From: Erysipelotrichaceae bacterium
Lineage (GTDB): Bacteria; Bacillota_I; Bacilli_A; RFN20; CAG-826
Direction of reading: 5' to 3'
Assembly: GCA_031271635.1 (NCBI GenBank)
Contig: JAISVG010000033.1
Location: forward strand, 1-37,388
DNA: 37,388 nt
Part shown: piece after piece, positions 15,870-24,584 of the stretch
Layout: every line of letters begins with the position of its first letter
Numbering within the stretch: position 1 is the first letter of the stretch
Program-made: the position numbers and the translations under genes
The notes under the pieces: model-generated
Database searches by the model: none
What the model saw: only the letters and a program-made list of their open reading frames with translations
Told to the model about the DNA's origin: nothing

Positions 15870-16700
15870 ATGTTTGATACCCATACCCATTTAAATCATC
15901 CAGAGCTTTTGAAGCGTTTGGATGCTGAGATTCAAGACATTAAAAAGGCCGGAGTTAATTATCTTTTGGTGCCAGGATATGATCTTGCTAGTTCTAAACA
16001 GGCGCTTGAAATTACAAAGCAAGATCCAGATATTTATTGTTCGATTGGAATCCATCCTTATGATGTGGTTAAAAACTATTATCAGTTCGCAAAGCATCAA
16101 AAGATTGAAGCACAAAGGGTAAGTCAGTTTATCGATTATTTAAAACAAGAATTAACAAAGCTTTTATCCCTTGGCGGGGCTAAGATTAAAGCTATTGGTG
16201 AGATTGGTCTTGATTTTCACTGGAATAAAGAGTCAGAGGAACGAGAACTACAACTCACCGTGTTTCGAGCTTTGATTGCTTTTGCCATTTCCGTAAAACT
16301 ACCAGTCATCGTTCACTCACGTGACGCAGGAGAAGAGACGTATAATATCATTAAGGAATACACAGCACAGACATCATTTATCATGCATTGCTATAGCTAT
16401 GATGAGATAATGGTGCAGCAATTCTTGAGTTTAGATTGTTATATTGCGGTAGGCGGAGTAATCACATACAAGAGCGCGGCCCTCCTAAAACAAGCTATCC
16501 TCAAAGTACCACTTAAGCGGTTACTATTAGAGACTGATGCCCCATACCTTACTCCGATGCCGTTTCGAGGCCAAACGAACTCAAGTAAATACTTGCCACT
16601 AATTGTAACAGCACTAAGCACGTTATTAAACCGTCCCGAAACAGTGATCAAACAGGAAACAACGACGAATGCCAAAAGAGTCTTTAAAATATCATCTTGA
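15870..16700 (+). CDS. tatD: TatD family metal-dependent hydrolase
   Basis: TIM-barrel DNase/hydrolase family. 276 aa from ATG 15870 (MFDTHTHLNHPEL), preceded by GGGGAA; an earlier in-frame ATG lies inside mnmE and adds an atypical MCGEIV leader. Metal ligands are visible in THTH, EIGLDFHW, VHSRDAGE, MHCYSY and ETDAPYL. The tatD-rnmV-rsmA order matches Bacillus yabD-rnmV-ksgA. Its exact substrate in this organism is unknown. Confidence 0.93.
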   Translation: MFDTHTHLNHPELLKRLDAEIQDIKKAGVNYLLVPGYDLASSKQALEITKQDPDIYCSIGIHPYDVVKNYYQFAKHQKIEAQRVSQFIDYLKQELTKLLSLGGAKIKAIGEIGLDFHWNKESEERELQLTVFRALIAFAISVKLPVIVHSRDAGEETYNIIKEYTAQTSFIMHCYSYDEIMVQQFLSLDCYIAVGGVITYKSAALLKQAILKVPLKRLLLETDAPYLTPMPFRGQTNSSKYLPLIVTALSTLLNRPETVIKQETTTNAKRVFKISS

Positions 16701-17217
16701 GGGTGTATTAGTAGTTGAAGGACGACATGATGTTACTTTTTTGAGTAACTTTCTTGATACTTGTTATGCAATAACAAAGGGATATTTTGTTCCACGTGAA
16801 ACAATTATCTTTTTAAAACAACTAGAGGATGAACCAATATATGTCATGCTTGATCCTGATGGACCGGGGCGACAAATTGAAATGATGCTTAAATCTGAAG
16901 GCCTATTTTTCACGGCAATAAGTCTTGATAAGAAAAGTGCGCGTAACCGCCATGGGGTTGGGGTTGAGTATGCCAGCAAAGAAGCGGTTCTAACGGCGCT
17001 TCAGCCGTTTTTACATCATCAGCCACTAGATGAGACAAAAGATTCTGCGCTTCTTGAATTAGAATTACTTAGGACCAAGATTACCAAGCTTCAAAGAAAC
17101 ATCTTAGGAAGATATTTTAAGTTTGGGACCAATTTATCATCCCGCGATTTCATGAGTCGCCTTCGGGTTTTAAAAATATCTCCTAATCAAATAATTGAGG
17201 TCTTAGGCCATGAATAA
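16669..17217 (+). CDS. rnmV: ribonuclease M5
   Basis: Toprim-domain endonuclease that matures 5S rRNA. 182 aa. The Toprim core shows VVEGRHDVTFL with the catalytic Glu near 17, then MLDPDGPGRQIEM with the acidic DxD site. The C-terminal half (ELELLRTKITKLQRNILGRYFKFG) is the expected RNA-contact domain. It overlaps tatD by 32 nt and rsmA by 8 nt. Confidence 0.93.
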   Translation: MPKESLKYHLEGVLVVEGRHDVTFLSNFLDTCYAITKGYFVPRETIIFLKQLEDEPIYVMLDPDGPGRQIEMMLKSEGLFFTAISLDKKSARNRHGVGVEYASKEAVLTALQPFLHHQPLDETKDSALLELELLRTKITKLQRNILGRYFKFGTNLSSRDFMSRLRVLKISPNQIIEVLGHE

Positions 17218-17935
17218 ACAAGACATCTTGATGCTGCTTCAAAAACACGAACTCCATCCTAATAAAAACCTCGGACAGAATTTTCTTATTGATGAAGTGA
17301 TTAGTAAAAGGGTTGCAACCTTAGTTTTAAAAGAAAAGAACACACTTGAGATTGGACCAGGCTTAGGAAGTTTAACTGCGTATTTAGAACCTCAAAATTT
17401 AACTGTAGTAGAAATTGACCGCGGCTATATATCGGTTTTAAAACAGCGATTTCCAGATTTAAAGATTAAGCATGAGGATGTTTTAAAGGAAGATTTCAAT
17501 CAGTATGATGTCATTGTTGGAAACATTCCTTACTATATTACGAAAGATATTCTTTTAAAGATTGTCCTCGCGACACAAGTTTCATCAGGTGTTTTAATGG
17601 TCCAAAAAGAAGTGCTGTCGCGACTTTTAAAACCAGAGAACGAGACGCTACTAACAACCTTGATTCACTTAACTCTCGAACTTCATGAAGCCATTAAAGT
17701 TCCAAGAAGTGCTTTTTATCCTGAACCTAATGTCGACTCAACGGTTTTCACTTTTAAACGAAAGAACCGGCACCTTGATCCACAACAATTAAAAGAATTC
17801 TTACAACCCTTATTTTTGCATAAACGAAAGAAAATTAAATCTTCACTTCAAAGTGCTGGTGAATTTATGGACCATCGCATTGAAGAGTTAAACGATGAGG
17901 AAATAATACGGCTTTTTATGGCAGGAAGGAAGTAG
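17210..17935 (+). CDS. rsmA: 16S rRNA dimethyladenosine transferase
   Basis: Methylates the two adjacent adenines near the 3' end of 16S rRNA (kasugamycin sensitivity). 241 aa, slightly short for the family. NLGQNFLID, LEIGPGLGSLT and VVEID form the SAM-binding fold; NIPYYI is the catalytic NxPY motif. PRSAFYPEPNVDSTV is also typical. Last gene of the rpmH-rsmA run; no strong terminator follows. Confidence 0.96.
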   Translation: MNKQDILMLLQKHELHPNKNLGQNFLIDEVISKRVATLVLKEKNTLEIGPGLGSLTAYLEPQNLTVVEIDRGYISVLKQRFPDLKIKHEDVLKEDFNQYDVIVGNIPYYITKDILLKIVLATQVSSGVLMVQKEVLSRLLKPENETLLTTLIHLTLELHEAIKVPRSAFYPEPNVDSTVFTFKRKNRHLDPQQLKEFLQPLFLHKRKKIKSSLQSAGEFMDHRIEELNDEEIIRLFMAGRK

Positions 17936-17956
17936 AAAGAGGGTTCTTTTTAAGAT

Positions 17957-17983
17957 GATTGATAGTGGAATACCACTACAATC
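17957..17983. repeat. inverted repeat over the -35 zone of the acyltransferase promoter
   Basis: GATTG-a-TAGTGG, loop AATA, CCACTA-CAATC: 11 paired bases with one bulged A. It is not followed by a T run, so an operator is more likely than a terminator for rsmA. It ends 12 nt before the extended -10 at 17996. Confidence 0.6.
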
Positions 17984-17995
17984 TTCCTTAATCTA

Positions 17996-18004
17996 TGTTA
18001 TGAT
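17996..18004 (+). promoter_or_regulatory. extended -10 promoter of the acyltransferase, leaderless type
   Basis: TGT-TATGAT followed by 6 nt (AGGAGT) and ATG. The AGGAG string is only 1 nt from ATG, too close to act as a Shine-Dalgarno; +1 would fall at the ATG. Confidence 0.6.
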
Positions 18005-18010
18005 AGGAGT

Positions 18011-19111
18011 ATGGTTCAAGATTCAAAGCAAGTAGCTAAAACAGTTCCTCTTGAAGTAACATTATCCGCTTCAGCGGTCTCTAAGCCTCCAAGAACATCA
18101 GGGATTGAATTACTTCGCCTTTTGGCGATGCTGGCAATTGTTTTTTATCACTTAGTAGGACATGCCACCACACAGCCGCCTGTTGGAACACCGACGAGCA
18201 TCTTTTTACGATCGTTTACAGTTTTCATGCAACCGCTGCTTTGTGTTTTTATCATTATTTCGGGATATTTTTTAGTAGACTCAAAGTTTAAAATGAAAAA
18301 ACTAGTTCGATATCTAGTTCAAATCTGCTTGATTCCCTTTATAATTGCATTGGTAATGTTCCTCTTTCATAATAATTACAACATTGAGATTAAAGACGTC
18401 TTCATGAGTGCGGTTAACATTCAAGAATACTGGTTCCCCTTTACTTATCTTCTTATTTGCGCTGGTTACCCGTTAATCAATTATTTTATTCGCAAAATGC
18501 GCGAACGATCTTTCTTGATTGTAATTGGAGTCACGCTAATAATTAATATTATTTTTACAATTACAAGAATTAATATTACCTGGGTTTTTTGTAATGCGAT
18601 TTGGGCCTTACAGCTTTATTTAATTGGGGCATATCTTAAAAAATATCCGCGAAAGGCATTCGAGAAAAGACTTTTGTGGTTCATCATTAGCACAAGTTTA
18701 CTACTGATTGTTTTAGTAATTTTCATTTTTACTAGGTATAACCTTAACGAATCGCGGTTTGATTTAATTCCGGTTCTTATTGCCGTTCCAATTTTCGTTT
18801 TGTTTAAGAATTTTAAGTTCCATAATAAGTATCTTAATATCCTAGCCACGACAGTCTTTACCGTTTATTTAGTTCATGACAACATCTATCTAAGACAGTG
18901 GCTCTGGGGCGAAGTTTTTGTTCTTGAACTATATTTTAATAGTTATCACATCATCTGGTTTTCATTAGTGGCGGCTCTAACAGTATATCTAGGAGGAATT
19001 ATCCTAGGTTTAATTTACCATTATACGGTGGATTTACTCTTCCAAAAAGTGCTCGATAAACGCCTTGATAAAATGCAACAAGAGCTATTAGTTGGGACTG
19101 TTAGACAGTAA
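18011..19111 (+). CDS. acyltransferase family 3 membrane protein
   Basis: 366 aa, about ten membrane helices after a 25-residue cytosolic start. TSGIELLRLLAMLAIVFYHL carries the family's R/K-x10-H arrangement with the essential His in helix 1. Family members O-acylate cell-wall sugars, polysaccharides or lipids; the acceptor here is unknown. A 30-residue charged C-terminal tail (LDKRLDKMQQELL) is cytosolic. It is a single gene between the rsmA operon and the P-type ATPase unit. Surface glycan modification fits with the glf and flippase genes downstream. Confidence 0.88.
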   Translation: MVQDSKQVAKTVPLEVTLSASAVSKPPRTSGIELLRLLAMLAIVFYHLVGHATTQPPVGTPTSIFLRSFTVFMQPLLCVFIIISGYFLVDSKFKMKKLVRYLVQICLIPFIIALVMFLFHNNYNIEIKDVFMSAVNIQEYWFPFTYLLICAGYPLINYFIRKMRERSFLIVIGVTLIINIIFTITRINITWVFCNAIWALQLYLIGAYLKKYPRKAFEKRLLWFIISTSLLLIVLVIFIFTRYNLNESRFDLIPVLIAVPIFVLFKNFKFHNKYLNILATTVFTVYLVHDNIYLRQWLWGEVFVLELYFNSYHIIWFSLVAALTVYLGGIILGLIYHYTVDLLFQKVLDKRLDKMQQELLVGTVRQ

Positions 19112-19214
19112 CGTTTTTAAGTTTACTGGGAATTTCCCCCTTGATTTAGAAAATTTGCAGATTACAATATTTCACATTTTAAGACAAAGTACGAAATAAA
19201 AGTTAGTTTTAAGA

Positions 19215-19220
19215 TATAAT
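19215..19220 (+). promoter_or_regulatory. -10 box ahead of the leader ORF and P-type ATPase
   Basis: Exact TATAAT, 6 nt before ATG 19227. No clear -35 is seen at 16-18 nt. In the upstream gap (19112-19214), GGGAATTTCCC near 19130 is a short palindrome of unknown role. Confidence 0.6.
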
Positions 19221-19226
19221 CTTAAT

Positions 19227-19274
19227 ATGCAGAGTAAAACCACCACTAAATTTGTGGTCAAAGATAAAAACTAA
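19227..19274 (+). CDS. 15-codon leader ORF ahead of the P-type ATPase
   Basis: ATG 19227 to TAA 19272 encodes MQSKTTTKFVVKDKN. It begins 6 nt after TATAAT, so it would start at the mRNA 5' end. The TAA is part of TAAGGA, the ribosome site of the ATPase gene (ATG 19286), so termination and initiation would overlap. A small hairpin, ACCAC-N7-GTGGT (19242-19258), lies inside. Function is inferred only from position; it may be chance. Confidence 0.4.
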   Translation: MQSKTTTKFVVKDKN

Positions 19275-19285
19275 GGAATAGAATC

Positions 19286-21859
19286 ATGAAAAGAAAAACC
19301 GAAGATTTGTTTAAGAAGATTAGTGAAGCTTCAAGATATAAGACCAGCGCGGCTTTTGGATTAACTCAAGAGCAAGTACAACTCAGGAATGCCGAAGGTC
19401 TATTTAATGTGACGGAACGAAGAGTTAATAAAACCTATCTTCAAATCATTGCCGGAAACATCTTGTCTTTTTTTAACATCCTCCTCTTTATTATTGCTGG
19501 TTTCTTAATGGCTGCTGGTAGTTGGGGAAATCTTTTCTTTTTGATCATTCTGATTGCCAACATTGGGTTTGGAATGTTTCAAGACATTAGAGCCCGAAGA
19601 CTCCTTGATAAAATGCGTTTAATCACTGCTAAGATGGCAGTGGTAATTCGTGAAGGGCGTCAAATTGAAATTGATATTCAAGAAGTCGTCTTAGATGATG
19701 TGGTCGTGTTTAATGCCGGAGAGCAAATCTTTATTGATTCTACCGTCATCCACGGGAAGTGCTCTGTCGATGAATCGGCTTTAACTGGTGAGTCGCGAAA
19801 CATTGATAAAGCTCATGGCGACACGCTTTTTTCAGGAACTTATGTAAAATCAGGCCAAGTTCATGCGCGTGTTGAAAAACTAGGGAAAACAAATTATATT
19901 GAAACTCTGCAGAATAAGGCGAAGAACTTTTCTCGTCCGAAATCCGAGATTATTCGCTCCCTTAATCTCTTGTTTCTAATTATTGGGGTTGTTGTAATAG
20001 TGCTCGGAGGTATCTTATTAATTATTAACCTTACTTACCCAATGCATCAAGGTCCCCTTTTCGACCATTCAGCCTCTGATGTTGTTAAGCAAGTGGATTA
20101 CAACTTAATTATTACGGCGATTGCAGGATCCATGGTGAGTATGATTCCAGCAGGGATGTATCTTTTAACAAGCGTGGCTTTAACAACAAGCGTGATTTCT
20201 TTATCAAAACATAAAACCGCAGTTAATGAACTTTATTCAATTGAAATGCTATCACGGGTTGATGTCATTTGTTTTGATAAGACCGGAACCCTAACTGATG
20301 GTACTTTAAAAGTTGAGGATACAGTTCCGTTCGGGAGACTAAAAAAAGAAGCTTTTTATAAAGAGCTTTCAGAATTTGTTCAGGCCTCAACCGATACGAA
20401 CGTCACTGCTAAGACTTTAAGAGAACATTTTACGGCAACGCCTTCTTATACGGTCGATAAAACTATTCCCTTTTTAAGTGAAAACAAGTTTTCCGCGATT
20501 TCTTTTGTCGGGAAGGGAACTTATGTTTTAGGAGCAGCCGAAATGATTAAGGGCTTAGATCGGGAGACGACCCTTTTAAGGGCACAACAATACTCTAGTA
20601 AAGGCTACCGAGTTTTAGGCTTCTTTCATTCTTCAGGGAGAATTGAAAAAGAAAATGTCCTTCCTAAACAATTAAAGTGTCTCGGACTTGTTGTGATGTC
20701 AGATCATATTAAAGAAGACGCACAGGCAACGATTAAATGGTTCATTGATAATGGAGTGGATATTAAGATTCTCTCCGGAGATAACGCTCAAGCAGTCAGC
20801 ATTATTGCAAGACAAACCGGAATCAAAGACTCTGATAAGTTTATTTCAATGGAGAATCAAAAACCCGAAGACGTAGTGGCCCAAGCGGATCAAAACACTG
20901 TCTTTGGCCGCGTGACGCCAGAACAAAAAGAATTAATCATTGAATCGCTAAGAAAAACCCATACTGTGGCGATGGTTGGCGATGGAGTCAATGATATTCT
21001 GGCTTTAAAGCGAGCTGATTGTAGCATTGCGATGGCAAGCGGATCTGAAGCCGCACGCGATGCGGCGCATTTAGTGTTGCTTGATTCTAATTTTTCAAGT
21101 TTACCAAAGATTGTCGGCGAAGGAAGACGAGTTATTAATAACCTCCAACGAACTTGTGCCTTGTTCTTAAGCAAAACTTTTTTTGCCATTTTATTAACGA
21201 TCGGCTTTATCATTTTGTCTTTCGTGGAGCATGAAAACTATCGTTACCCCTTCGAACCTAAGAATATGATGATTTGGGAAGTCTTTACGATTGGGATTGC
21301 GGCTTTCCTATTGGCACTCCAGCCGTCTCATGATAAGATCCAAGGTAAGTTCCTTGCTAATACGATTCAGAAGGCTTTTCCAGCGAGTTTAGCCTTATTC
21401 TTTGGAGTCTTTGTGATTCTGCTTTGTGAAACTTTGGGTGTAGTGCTCCAACCCTATGTTGATAATTACATTTTTAAAGATATTACTGATAGTACGAAGA
21501 TGACATTATTAGTCTCGACGGTGTCTTTCTGTTCGATTGCCATCCTCTTTAGGATCTGTCTCCCCTTTAATAAATATCGCCTTTTTGTCTTCTTAGGTCT
21601 TGCCTTTGCGACGATCGGTGCGGTCCTCCTATTTGGTCTTATCCCCCTACAAGGACTTCATGACATGATTGGAGTTAATTTCCTTGAACTCGTTACGAAA
21701 AATAATCTCCTACTATTGTTACTAGGGATTCTCCTCATCACAATTCCTTGGTATCTTGGGCTTGACTTTATTTTCGATCAGACGAGAAGAAGCTATAAAC
21801 AACTACGCCGCAAAAACCAAACCTTAAAAGAGGAAGCTAGAGATGGGGAAAGCGACTGA
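19286..21859 (+). CDS. P-type cation-transporting ATPase (CtpE-like)
   Basis: 857 aa. Actuator TGES at 167-170, phosphorylation motif D331-KTGTLT, nucleotide domain, hinge GDGVND near 565-570, and a C-terminal helical block. Helix 4 reads SMIPAGMYLLTSVAL, close to the PxGxxLLTS form of the CtpE-like branch that includes mycobacterial Ca2+ transporter CtpE, rather than the CPx heavy-metal type. No N-terminal metal-binding domain. A divalent cation, possibly Ca2+, is inferred, not shown. AAGGA lies 8 nt before ATG. The 3' end overlaps the TetR-like gene by 17 nt. Confidence 0.9.
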   Translation: MKRKTEDLFKKISEASRYKTSAAFGLTQEQVQLRNAEGLFNVTERRVNKTYLQIIAGNILSFFNILLFIIAGFLMAAGSWGNLFFLIILIANIGFGMFQDIRARRLLDKMRLITAKMAVVIREGRQIEIDIQEVVLDDVVVFNAGEQIFIDSTVIHGKCSVDESALTGESRNIDKAHGDTLFSGTYVKSGQVHARVEKLGKTNYIETLQNKAKNFSRPKSEIIRSLNLLFLIIGVVVIVLGGILLIINLTYPMHQGPLFDHSASDVVKQVDYNLIITAIAGSMVSMIPAGMYLLTSVALTTSVISLSKHKTAVNELYSIEMLSRVDVICFDKTGTLTDGTLKVEDTVPFGRLKKEAFYKELSEFVQASTDTNVTAKTLREHFTATPSYTVDKTIPFLSENKFSAISFVGKGTYVLGAAEMIKGLDRETTLLRAQQYSSKGYRVLGFFHSSGRIEKENVLPKQLKCLGLVVMSDHIKEDAQATIKWFIDNGVDIKILSGDNAQAVSIIARQTGIKDSDKFISMENQKPEDVVAQADQNTVFGRVTPEQKELIIESLRKTHTVAMVGDGVNDILALKRADCSIAMASGSEAARDAAHLVLLDSNFSSLPKIVGEGRRVINNLQRTCALFLSKTFFAILLTIGFIILSFVEHENYRYPFEPKNMMIWEVFTIGIAAFLLALQPSHDKIQGKFLANTIQKAFPASLALFFGVFVILLCETLGVVLQPYVDNYIFKDITDSTKMTLLVSTVSFCSIAILFRICLPFNKYRLFVFLGLAFATIGAVLLFGLIPLQGLHDMIGVNFLELVTKNNLLLLLLGILLITIPWYLGLDFIFDQTRRSYKQLRRKNQTLKEEARDGESD

Positions 21860-22346
21860 AACTAGTATTATTGATAAATTTTTATCGCTTCTTTTTAAGT
21901 ATGAAATTGAAGAGATTACCGTGCCATTACTGTTAGAAGAGTTATATTATTCTCGAGCCACTTTTTATTATCATTTTCGTTCGGTTGATGATGTCGTTGC
22001 CGCATATTATTTAAATGAAGAGATTTCTGGAATTAAAACTGTTGCGAGTTTTCAGGAGCTTTTTGATCTTGTTTATGCGTACTTAAGCGAGAACGAGGTG
22101 GTGGCGAGTAAGATTTTAAAAAGTAGTGTCTCTGATTATCTTTTTGCCTTTTTGCTTAATCAAATTAGAAAAGGTTTTTTGAGTCTTAATGAAAGAAAAC
22201 ATTGGTATCAAAATATCGTCGACCTAGAATTTAGTTTATTTGGAGCCTTTGGTCTTTTAAGAAAGCAACTTGAAAACAGCGCTTCACTTTACGCCTTAAA
22301 ACCATGTTTAAAACAAATCGTAGGATTACTCGATGCAAAACTTTAA
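21843..22346 (+). CDS. TetR-like transcriptional regulator
   Basis: 167 aa. The N-terminal 50 residues hold a TetR-type helix-turn-helix, recognised by SRATFYYHFRSVDDVVAAYY. The C-terminal ligand domain is short and not assignable. It overlaps the ATPase gene by 17 nt and the dehydrogenase gene by 14 nt, so it is cotranscribed and may control this same unit. An alternative is a DhaS-like TetR family co-activator; no partner supports that here. Confidence 0.82.
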   Translation: MGKATETSIIDKFLSLLFKYEIEEITVPLLLEELYYSRATFYYHFRSVDDVVAAYYLNEEISGIKTVASFQELFDLVYAYLSENEVVASKILKSSVSDYLFAFLLNQIRKGFLSLNERKHWYQNIVDLEFSLFGAFGLLRKQLENSASLYALKPCLKQIVGLLDAKL

Positions 22347-23457
22347 TTTCTCGCTTCCGACGCTGGTCCTTTTTGGGAAGGCTAGATATCAAGAAATCGG
22401 ACGAATTTTAAAAGCGAGACAGATCAAAAACGTCTTAATCACTTTTGGAGTGAGTTTCGCTTGCACCAGCGGGCTTCTTGATCAAATTATAACCTTAATT
22501 GAAGCAGTCGGCATTAAGGTAGTTTTATTTGGGGGTATTCAACCTAACCCCAGTCTTGATGAAGTGAAAGCGGGCTTAAAAGTTATTAAAGAGCATAAAG
22601 TTGATTATTTACTGGCGCTTGGTGGTGGTTCAGTTATCGATGCCACTAAGTTAATGGCTCTTTCAGCCTATGACAAAAGTGACCCACTAGATATTCTTAA
22701 TTATCAGCATGTACCAATTGCCAGAATGGGATTTGGAGTTATTCTTACTGTCGCGGCATCGGGGAGTGAAACTTCAAATTCACTAGTAGTTACGGACGCC
22801 CTTACGCAAAGGAAAATCGGAGTTAATCTTGAGCTCAATCGCCCTGATTTTGCAATTTTGGCACCAGATCTTTTGCTTTCTACTAATAAGATTGTGACTG
22901 CGGCAGGAATCTTTGACATCTTTATGCATACTTTTGAACGTTACTTGTCACGAAATAAGGCGGATAATACTTATATAGATGCCTTATGTTTAACGACATT
23001 AAAGCGAATCATGAGTAGCGGAGAAAAACTGATTAATGATTCAAATAATTATGATTTAAGAGAAGAAATGATGCTCCTAGGGATGATTTCACATAATGGG
23101 CTTCTGGGACTAGGAAAACAAGTGGAGATGCCGATCCATAAATTAGAACACGCTGTTAGTGGGGTTTATCCGGTGATTCCTCATGGTGTGGGGCTCGCAA
23201 TGTTAATTATTTCTTATTTAGAAGTAACCGGGTTAAAATCACTTTTAAATCAGGACTTAAGTCTAGCCATGATTAAGAGTTTTATCATTAATCTAGGACT
23301 GAATGTGACTCTAGCTGATTATGGTATTCGCTTAGATGCTGACGAATTAGTAAAGAAAGTTCTCAAGAATCCTCTTGATGTCTATAAGTTAAAACACAAC
23401 GACGTAGTTTTAAACTATAATGATGTAAGGAAGATCTTTGAAAATATTAGGGAGTAA
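22333..23457 (+). CDS. iron-containing alcohol dehydrogenase
   Basis: 374 aa, group III Fe-ADH of the butanol dehydrogenase type. GGGSVIDATK (97-106) binds NAD(P); the metal ligands are likely D195 and H199 (GIFDIFMHTFERY), H269 (IHKLEH) and H284 (IPHG). It would reduce aldehydes or oxidise alcohols with NAD(P)H; the substrate is unknown. It overlaps the TetR-like gene by 14 nt, and the next gene starts 2 nt after its stop. Its 3' end carries GGGAGT, the ribosome site of the next gene. Confidence 0.92.
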   Translation: MQNFNFSLPTLVLFGKARYQEIGRILKARQIKNVLITFGVSFACTSGLLDQIITLIEAVGIKVVLFGGIQPNPSLDEVKAGLKVIKEHKVDYLLALGGGSVIDATKLMALSAYDKSDPLDILNYQHVPIARMGFGVILTVAASGSETSNSLVVTDALTQRKIGVNLELNRPDFAILAPDLLLSTNKIVTAAGIFDIFMHTFERYLSRNKADNTYIDALCLTTLKRIMSSGEKLINDSNNYDLREEMMLLGMISHNGLLGLGKQVEMPIHKLEHAVSGVYPVIPHGVGLAMLIISYLEVTGLKSLLNQDLSLAMIKSFIINLGLNVTLADYGIRLDADELVKKVLKNPLDVYKLKHNDVVLNYNDVRKIFENIRE

Positions 23458-23459
23458 AA

Positions 23460-24584
23460 ATGAAAAAAAATGATTTATGGTCGCTGCTGGTGTTTCTCAT
23501 TATGGGAGCAATTATTATTGTTTCTGCTTTGGTATTTATTTCTGAGGCCTTTGGACGAGCGGTTGGTCTTGATGGCAATTTAATCATTGGTTTTCAGGAA
23601 AGCCTCCCGTATCTTTTTGTTGCCCTCCTGATCTCAATTGTTATTAATGGGATCCTTGAAGAGACGTGCCATGTTATCGGGGCCTTAATCGGAGGATACA
23701 AAATCAAATCAGTTAACTTTTTTGGTCTTGAGTTCGCGAGAAATAAGGATCATAAATTTAAGTTTGGGCTTAGTTCCTTTAATGGTCTTACTGGAGAAAC
23801 TAAAGTACTTCCTAAAAACGATAAAGCAAGTTTAAAACTATACTGTTTGTTGCCATTATTTGTTTTATGCGCGGAAGTACTGACACTGATTCTCGTTATT
23901 ATTTATAGTTCGAGTGTTACGAATACCTATCTTGAGCCATGCTTTTTAGTTGTGATTACCATTACTCTAGCGATGATTGTTTATCAGTTTTTCCCGGTAG
24001 AACTTGACTCTTTAAATGATGGATATCGTTTCGTTTTAATTACTAGTGGCGGCGGGAAGGCACAAGTTGCTTTCAATAAAATGCTTGAGATTGAAGCAGA
24101 AGTTGAAAATGGTAACGCCAATTGGGCTGTTCCAGCAATTCTTCCTGATACTCTATACGGAGCGAAGATTTATTTAATGAATTATTACCGTGAAGCGAGT
24201 CAAGGCTCATATGAAGCGGCAGAAGCGACATTAAAGCAAATTCTTGAGGTTAATCAATTAAAAGAAATGATGATCCGAGTTCATCTTGAAACCATCTTTA
24301 TTAAGGCATGTTTAAACCTTGATGAAGCGCGTCGTTATTATGAAGAAGAGCTTTCTAATGATGATAAAAAAGTGTTATATTCAAGTCCAGATCTTGACAT
24401 TTTAAGATGTTATTTACTAGTTTCAGCCTTAATTGAGAAGAGCGATTCTGAAATGGAATTTGCGAAGAAAAGAATTGCGAAGTTAATCGAAAAGGATAAG
24501 TACAATAAATACGTAACTCAAAAAGCTTTATTAGAAAAAACTTATGAGTTAATTCGGAAAACAAATCTAAAAGAAACTATTTAA
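23460..24584 (+). CDS. site-2-protease-like (M50) membrane protein with altered HExxH and helical tail
   Basis: 374 aa. Four to six membrane helices in residues 1-180. Segment 62-85 (NGILEETCHVIGALIGGYKI) aligns by pattern with the M50 motif HExxH followed by GYK, but the first His is Glu (E67-E-T-C-H71). LNDG at 185-188 matches the third zinc ligand region. The C-terminal half (about 200-370) is soluble and helical with TPR-like spacing. I infer a catalytically impaired or re-purposed protease homologue. The gene is the last of the ATPase unit and overlaps the convergent mscL by 8 bp. Confidence 0.65.
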   Translation: MKKNDLWSLLVFLIMGAIIIVSALVFISEAFGRAVGLDGNLIIGFQESLPYLFVALLISIVINGILEETCHVIGALIGGYKIKSVNFFGLEFARNKDHKFKFGLSSFNGLTGETKVLPKNDKASLKLYCLLPLFVLCAEVLTLILVIIYSSSVTNTYLEPCFLVVITITLAMIVYQFFPVELDSLNDGYRFVLITSGGGKAQVAFNKMLEIEAEVENGNANWAVPAILPDTLYGAKIYLMNYYREASQGSYEAAEATLKQILEVNQLKEMMIRVHLETIFIKACLNLDEARRYYEEELSNDDKKVLYSSPDLDILRCYLLVSALIEKSDSEMEFAKKRIAKLIEKDKYNKYVTQKALLEKTYELIRKTNLKETI

